Shown here piece after piece: positions 41,100 to 43,549 of a stretch of 43,549 nt of DNA; within the stretch, counting starts at the first letter, position 1; each line of letters begins with the position of its first letter. The notes below the pieces were generated by a model. The model worked only from the letters and a program-made list of their open reading frames with translations. It ran no database searches and was not told where the DNA came from. The stretch covers positions 1-43,549 of the forward strand of contig JAJEAH010000025.1 of assembly GCA_022824225.1 (NCBI GenBank), given 5' to 3'. The position numbers and the translations under genes are program-made. Origin of the DNA: Chloroflexota bacterium (GTDB lineage Bacteria > Chloroflexota > UBA11872 > VXOZ01).

Positions 41100-42364
41100 G
41101 CGCGCGCTCGCCGTATCCGCTCTATGCCGTGCTCACCTTGGCGCTGCACGCCCAGGGCCTGGGCAGGTCGGCGGCGGAAGTCACCCACCCGGGAATTGAC
41201 GACGTGTACGCCGCGATTGAACGGGTGGGCTGGGTGCAAATCGATACGCTTCAGGTAGTTAATCGGGCGCAGTACCTCACGCTCTGGAGCAGGCTGGGCA
41301 CGTACGACCCCGCTCTGCTCGACACGTTGCTCTACGCTGGCGGCGATACCTCGCCGGAAAACAACCGCCGCCTATTCGAGTACTGGGCCCACGCGGCCTG
41401 CATCATCCCGCTGACCCTCTACCCCAATTTCATGCCGCGCATGCGGGGCCACAAGAACGGCGCAAACAAGTGGGTCAGCAACTGGCTGGCGCAGCCGGCA
41501 AACCGGCAGTTGATCGCCAGGCTGCTCGCGACGGTCGGTGAGCGGGGCGCTTCTCGTCCGGCGGACTTCCGCACCGAGAAGCGCGCGCCCGGTTCCTGGT
41601 GGAACTGGGATGAAGCCAAGATTGCCATGGAGCATCTCTACAACACTGGCGAGTTCGCCGTGGCGAACCGGGTGAATTTCCAGCGTATCTACGACGTGCG
41701 CGACCGCGTGCTGCCCTCCTGGGTCGAACGAGAGGAACCAACGACAGAAACCGCGCTGAGACACCTGCTGGAAATTGCCATGCGGGCGCTCGGGATTTGT
41801 GCCCCCGCACAGGTTGGCGACTATCTCAAGCTGAAAGCGTCTGAAGCGCGGCCCGTGGTGCAGGCTCTGATTGCGGAAGGCACGTTCCGCCGCGTTCAAG
41901 GCCAGTTGGCCGATGGATCAACACGCGATCTCCTCGTTCACCGCGACAACCTGCAACTGCTGGAAGCCGCGGCAGACGGCGCCCTGCGCGTGCGGCGCAC
42001 GACGTTTCTCAATCCGTTCGATAGCCTCTTCTGGGCCAGAGGCCGCGACCGCGCCATGTGGGGCTTCGATCAGACGCTTGAGTGCTACAAGCGAGCACCG
42101 GAACGGAAGTGGGGCTACTTCTGCCTGCCCATCCTGGACAAGCGGCGCTTGGTCGGTCGTTTCGATCCCAAGCTGGAGCGCAAGAGCGGCCTGCTCCGGC
42201 TGAAAGCGCTCCATCTCGAACCGGGCGTACGGCCCAGCCAACGGCTGGCGGATTCCGTCGCCCGCGCCATGCGCGACTTCATGCGCTTCCACGACGCGAC
42301 GGACCTCGTGATCGAGCGCAGCGACCCGCCGGAATTCGGCAGCAAACTCATGTCCGCCTTATAG
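41096..42364 (+). CDS. YcaQ/AlkZ-family (HTH_42) DNA glycosylase-like protein
   Basis: The 422-aa product matches the winged-helix family that includes E. coli YcaQ and Streptomyces AlkZ, glycosylases that unhook DNA crosslinks or remove bulky alkyl lesions. Visible landmarks: ERVGWVQIDTLQVVNRAQYLTLWSRLGTYD with the catalytic-type Gln-x-Asp (Gln48-Ile-Asp50), FEYWAHAACIIP, WWNWDEAKIAMEHLYNTGEF, and LNPFDSLFWARGRD. The Q-x-D form is that of the YcaQ-like branch. It overlaps the IlvD/Edd gene by 4 bp, implying translational coupling. AlkZ-like genes often accompany genotoxin pathways; none is evident here. Confidence 0.9.
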   Translation: MSARSPYPLYAVLTLALHAQGLGRSAAEVTHPGIDDVYAAIERVGWVQIDTLQVVNRAQYLTLWSRLGTYDPALLDTLLYAGGDTSPENNRRLFEYWAHAACIIPLTLYPNFMPRMRGHKNGANKWVSNWLAQPANRQLIARLLATVGERGASRPADFRTEKRAPGSWWNWDEAKIAMEHLYNTGEFAVANRVNFQRIYDVRDRVLPSWVEREEPTTETALRHLLEIAMRALGICAPAQVGDYLKLKASEARPVVQALIAEGTFRRVQGQLADGSTRDLLVHRDNLQLLEAAADGALRVRRTTFLNPFDSLFWARGRDRAMWGFDQTLECYKRAPERKWGYFCLPILDKRRLVGRFDPKLERKSGLLRLKALHLEPGVRPSQRLADSVARAMRDFMRFHDATDLVIERSDPPEFGSKLMSAL

Positions 42365-42438
42365 TACATTGCTAGCGTAGGAGTCAAGGCAACGGCTTCA
42401 ACCAATATGGCACACGAGCCACCACGGGAGGCGCGGCA

Positions 42439-42870
42439 ATGCAAACGGTGACCGTCAAGAGCCATGAGCGGCTGCAGCATGTGATTGTCACAGATGCCCA
42501 TGCGCTGATTGCCGACGAACCCGCGCCGGAGGGCGAGAATCTCGGCCCCAATCCGTACGAACTCCTGCTGGCCGCGCTTGGTACCTGCACGGCCATGACG
42601 CTGCGGCTGTACGCCGACTGGAAGGAATGGGATGTGCGGGCCGTGCGGGTGGAGCTTAGCCACGAGCGCGTCCACGCCCGGGACTGTGAAGAGTGCGAGG
42701 AGCAGAGCAACACCAGAATCGATCTAATCCGGCGTAACATTGTCGTCACCGGCACACTGGATGAAGCCCAGACCAAACGGCTCCTGCAAATTGCCGAGCG
42801 CTGTCCTGTGCACCGCACGCTCCACGGAGGGCCGACGATTCTCACGCAACTAGACGTGGAAGAGGGTTAG
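42439..42870 (+). CDS. OsmC/Ohr-family protein
   Basis: OsmC/Ohr proteins reduce organic hydroperoxides with two cysteines. The 143-aa product has the two expected residues, Cys50 (ALGTCTAMTL) and Cys122 (AERCPVHRTL), and the GPNPYELLLAALG helix. An extra CEEC pair (Cys83, Cys86) lies in the charged loop RDCEECEEQS, which is not part of the usual site; related YhfA-type members have loops of this kind. GGAGG precedes the ATG. It is followed by a 28-bp palindrome and a repeat-rich gap. Confidence 0.92.
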   Translation: MQTVTVKSHERLQHVIVTDAHALIADEPAPEGENLGPNPYELLLAALGTCTAMTLRLYADWKEWDVRAVRVELSHERVHARDCEECEEQSNTRIDLIRRNIVVTGTLDEAQTKRLLQIAERCPVHRTLHGGPTILTQLDVEEG

Positions 42871-42927
42871 GCAACCCAGCGCGTAGCGGCGGTTCGCACA
42901 CTGCCTCTTACCGAACTTGACACGATG

Positions 42928-42955
42928 GTAGGGGCGGTTCGCGAACCGCCCCTAC
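42928..42955. repeat. Perfect 28-bp palindrome
   Basis: GTAGGGGCGGTTCG is followed directly by its exact reverse complement. It stands 57 bp after the osmC stop and could act as a terminator or a dispersed palindromic repeat. Parts of the right arm recur downstream (ACCGCCCCTGCC at 42986). Confidence 0.85.
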
Positions 42956-42984
42956 GTCGCTAGACCGGAAATGGGCAGTCCGGT

Positions 42985-43046
42985 AACCGCCCCTGCCTTG
43001 CCCCAAGAACTGCCCCTGCCCTGCCCCAAGCGGGGGACAGCCCCCG
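42985..43046. repeat. Two 23-bp direct units plus a hairpin
   Basis: AACyGCCCCTGCCyTGCCCCAAG occurs twice in a row (42985-43007 and 43008-43030). Immediately after it CGGGGG and CCCCCG form a 6-bp stem with loop ACAG (43031-43046). Confidence 0.8.
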
Positions 43047-43078
43047 TGCGCTACGAAAAGAGATAGAGCCGAATACGC

Positions 43079-43287
43079 GTCATTCCCGCGCTCACGGGAA
43101 TCCATCCAGCCGGATCTAGCGCATCGACTTACGTTCCCATCTTTCCTGTGCTCGCAGGAATCCACTCGACCGGATCTAGCGCATTCGCTTACGTCCCCGT
43201 CATTCCCGCGCACGCGGGAATCCAGCAAGCCGCCAGGGCCGCCGCCTGGGCCGTCGCCCGTCATTCCCGCGCACGCGGGAATCCATC
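43079..43287. repeat. Four hairpin units at a 60-bp period
   Basis: Units starting near 43081, 43141, 43201 and 43262 each have the core TTCCCGCG...CGGGAATCCA. The second reads TTCCTG...CAGGAA, a paired change that keeps the stem. The DNA between units 1-2 and 2-3 is also related (both contain CCGGATCTAGCGCAT), so this is a duplicated block rather than a CRISPR. The same core occurs in reverse at 38228-38256. Confidence 0.85.
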
Positions 43288-43440
43288 TTCTCCCGATATG
43301 CCCGTGCACACCGCGACGCCGGGTGGCGATCAGCCAGGCGGCCACGTGCTGTCTCTGCCACTTTGCTAGTCTCGCTTCCCCTCGCAATAGGTCAATCTGT
43401 CCCAGCCTGAAGATGGATTCGCTAGACTCACAAACGAAGT

Positions 43441-43463
43441 GCAACACTTTGCTAAGGTGTTGC
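43441..43463. repeat. Stem-loop at the left end of the IS element
   Basis: GCAACAC and GTGTTGC form a 7-bp stem with a 9-nt loop ending 1 nt before the transposase ATG. It probably belongs to the terminal region of the IS element; the exact end cannot be set with one side only. Confidence 0.5.
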
Positions 43464-43464
43464 C

Positions 43465-43549
43465 ATGGGAAAACACTACAGTCAGTTCACCTTTGAAGAG
43501 CGGTGTGAAGTGGCCCGTCTACTCACCGCCAAGCAGTCGTACTGGAAAA
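43465..43549 (+). mobile_element. IS30-family transposase, N-terminal fragment cut by window end
   Basis: The frame opens MGKHYSQFTFEERCEVARLL, the usual beginning of IS30-type transposases, in which this region starts the helix-turn-helix that binds the element ends. Only 28 codons are visible. The catalytic DDE domain and right end would lie beyond the window. The preceding repeat-laden gap is a plausible target zone. Confidence 0.8.

Larger units (their letters stand above)
42871..43464. other. Repeat-rich intergenic region before the IS element
   Basis: No gene is supported in this 594-bp stretch. It contains a 28-bp palindrome, a doubled 23-bp unit with a hairpin and four hairpin units at a 60-bp period, all listed separately, followed by the left end of an IS30-type element. 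The 179-codon frame on the minus strand (42908-43447) is a translation of these repeats. Confidence 0.6.

Noticed and set aside
43079-43287. Possible CRISPR array: repeats of about 27 bp with spacers of about 33 bp
   Set aside because: Only four units, the repeats vary, two of the spacers are near copies of each other, the core occurs singly elsewhere (38228) and no cas gene is present.
42908-43447. 179-codon frame on the minus strand
   Set aside because: It lies entirely across the palindrome and hairpin repeats, has no ribosome site, and its product is translated repeat sequence (ESGNP-like segments).

Overview
The window is GC-rich, densely coding DNA, most likely chromosomal sequence from a member of the Chloroflexota (inference). 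The best markers are a secreted beta-helix protein ending in two 'YFxETxHxVxGxF...GxxFGxP' modules, a very long YfhO-type membrane protein next to a family-4 glycosyltransferase, small YIP1-type membrane proteins, an ANTAR response regulator, and a MacB-type exporter without any outer-membrane partner. No rRNA, tRNA, prophage or plasmid functions were found.

Layout: 1-329 holds the start of a PhyH-type dioxygenase on the minus strand. 999-4453 has two YIP1 paralogues, an unknown protein, fabI and a small membrane protein. 4695-8439 has gamma-glutamyltransferase, plsY and proB. 8642-10871 has two convergent zinc-less MDR dehydrogenases separated by an array of small hairpins. 11305-13272 has a small membrane protein, another repeat array, a small unknown ORF and dprA. 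13506-20790 has the beta-helix protein, the ANTAR regulator, the YfhO protein and a glycosyltransferase. 21522-25634 has an orphan solute-binding lipoprotein, an RlmB/TrmH methyltransferase and an ABC exporter pair. 25758-30802 has a TehB-like methyltransferase downstream of a three-gene MacAB-like exporter. 31194-38610 has a degenerate SDR, rmuC, topA, a DegT aminotransferase and a MidA-like methyltransferase. 39321-42870 has an IlvD/Edd dehydratase overlapping a YcaQ-family glycosylase gene, then OsmC. At 43465 an IS30-type transposase begins and runs off the end.

The genes are mostly housekeeping: lipid synthesis (fabI, plsY), proline (proB), DNA topology and recombination (topA, rmuC, dprA), rRNA/tRNA methylation and export. 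They form short operons rather than one pathway.

The unusual content lies between the genes and in one case inside one. Two loci 19 kb apart carry arrays with the same design: eight units of 16 bp, each a 5-bp stem, 4-nt loop, 5-bp stem and 2-nt spacer, with paired base changes that keep the stem. A third array (10 x 18 bp) plus a dispersed hairpin repeat is translated in frame inside the MidA-like protein. There are also a 22-bp array, paired REP/MITE-like elements, a 60-bp-period hairpin repeat and two clean palindromes upstream of genes. Protein-level oddities are an IlvD/Edd protein missing one expected cluster cysteine and an SDR that has lost its catalytic residues.
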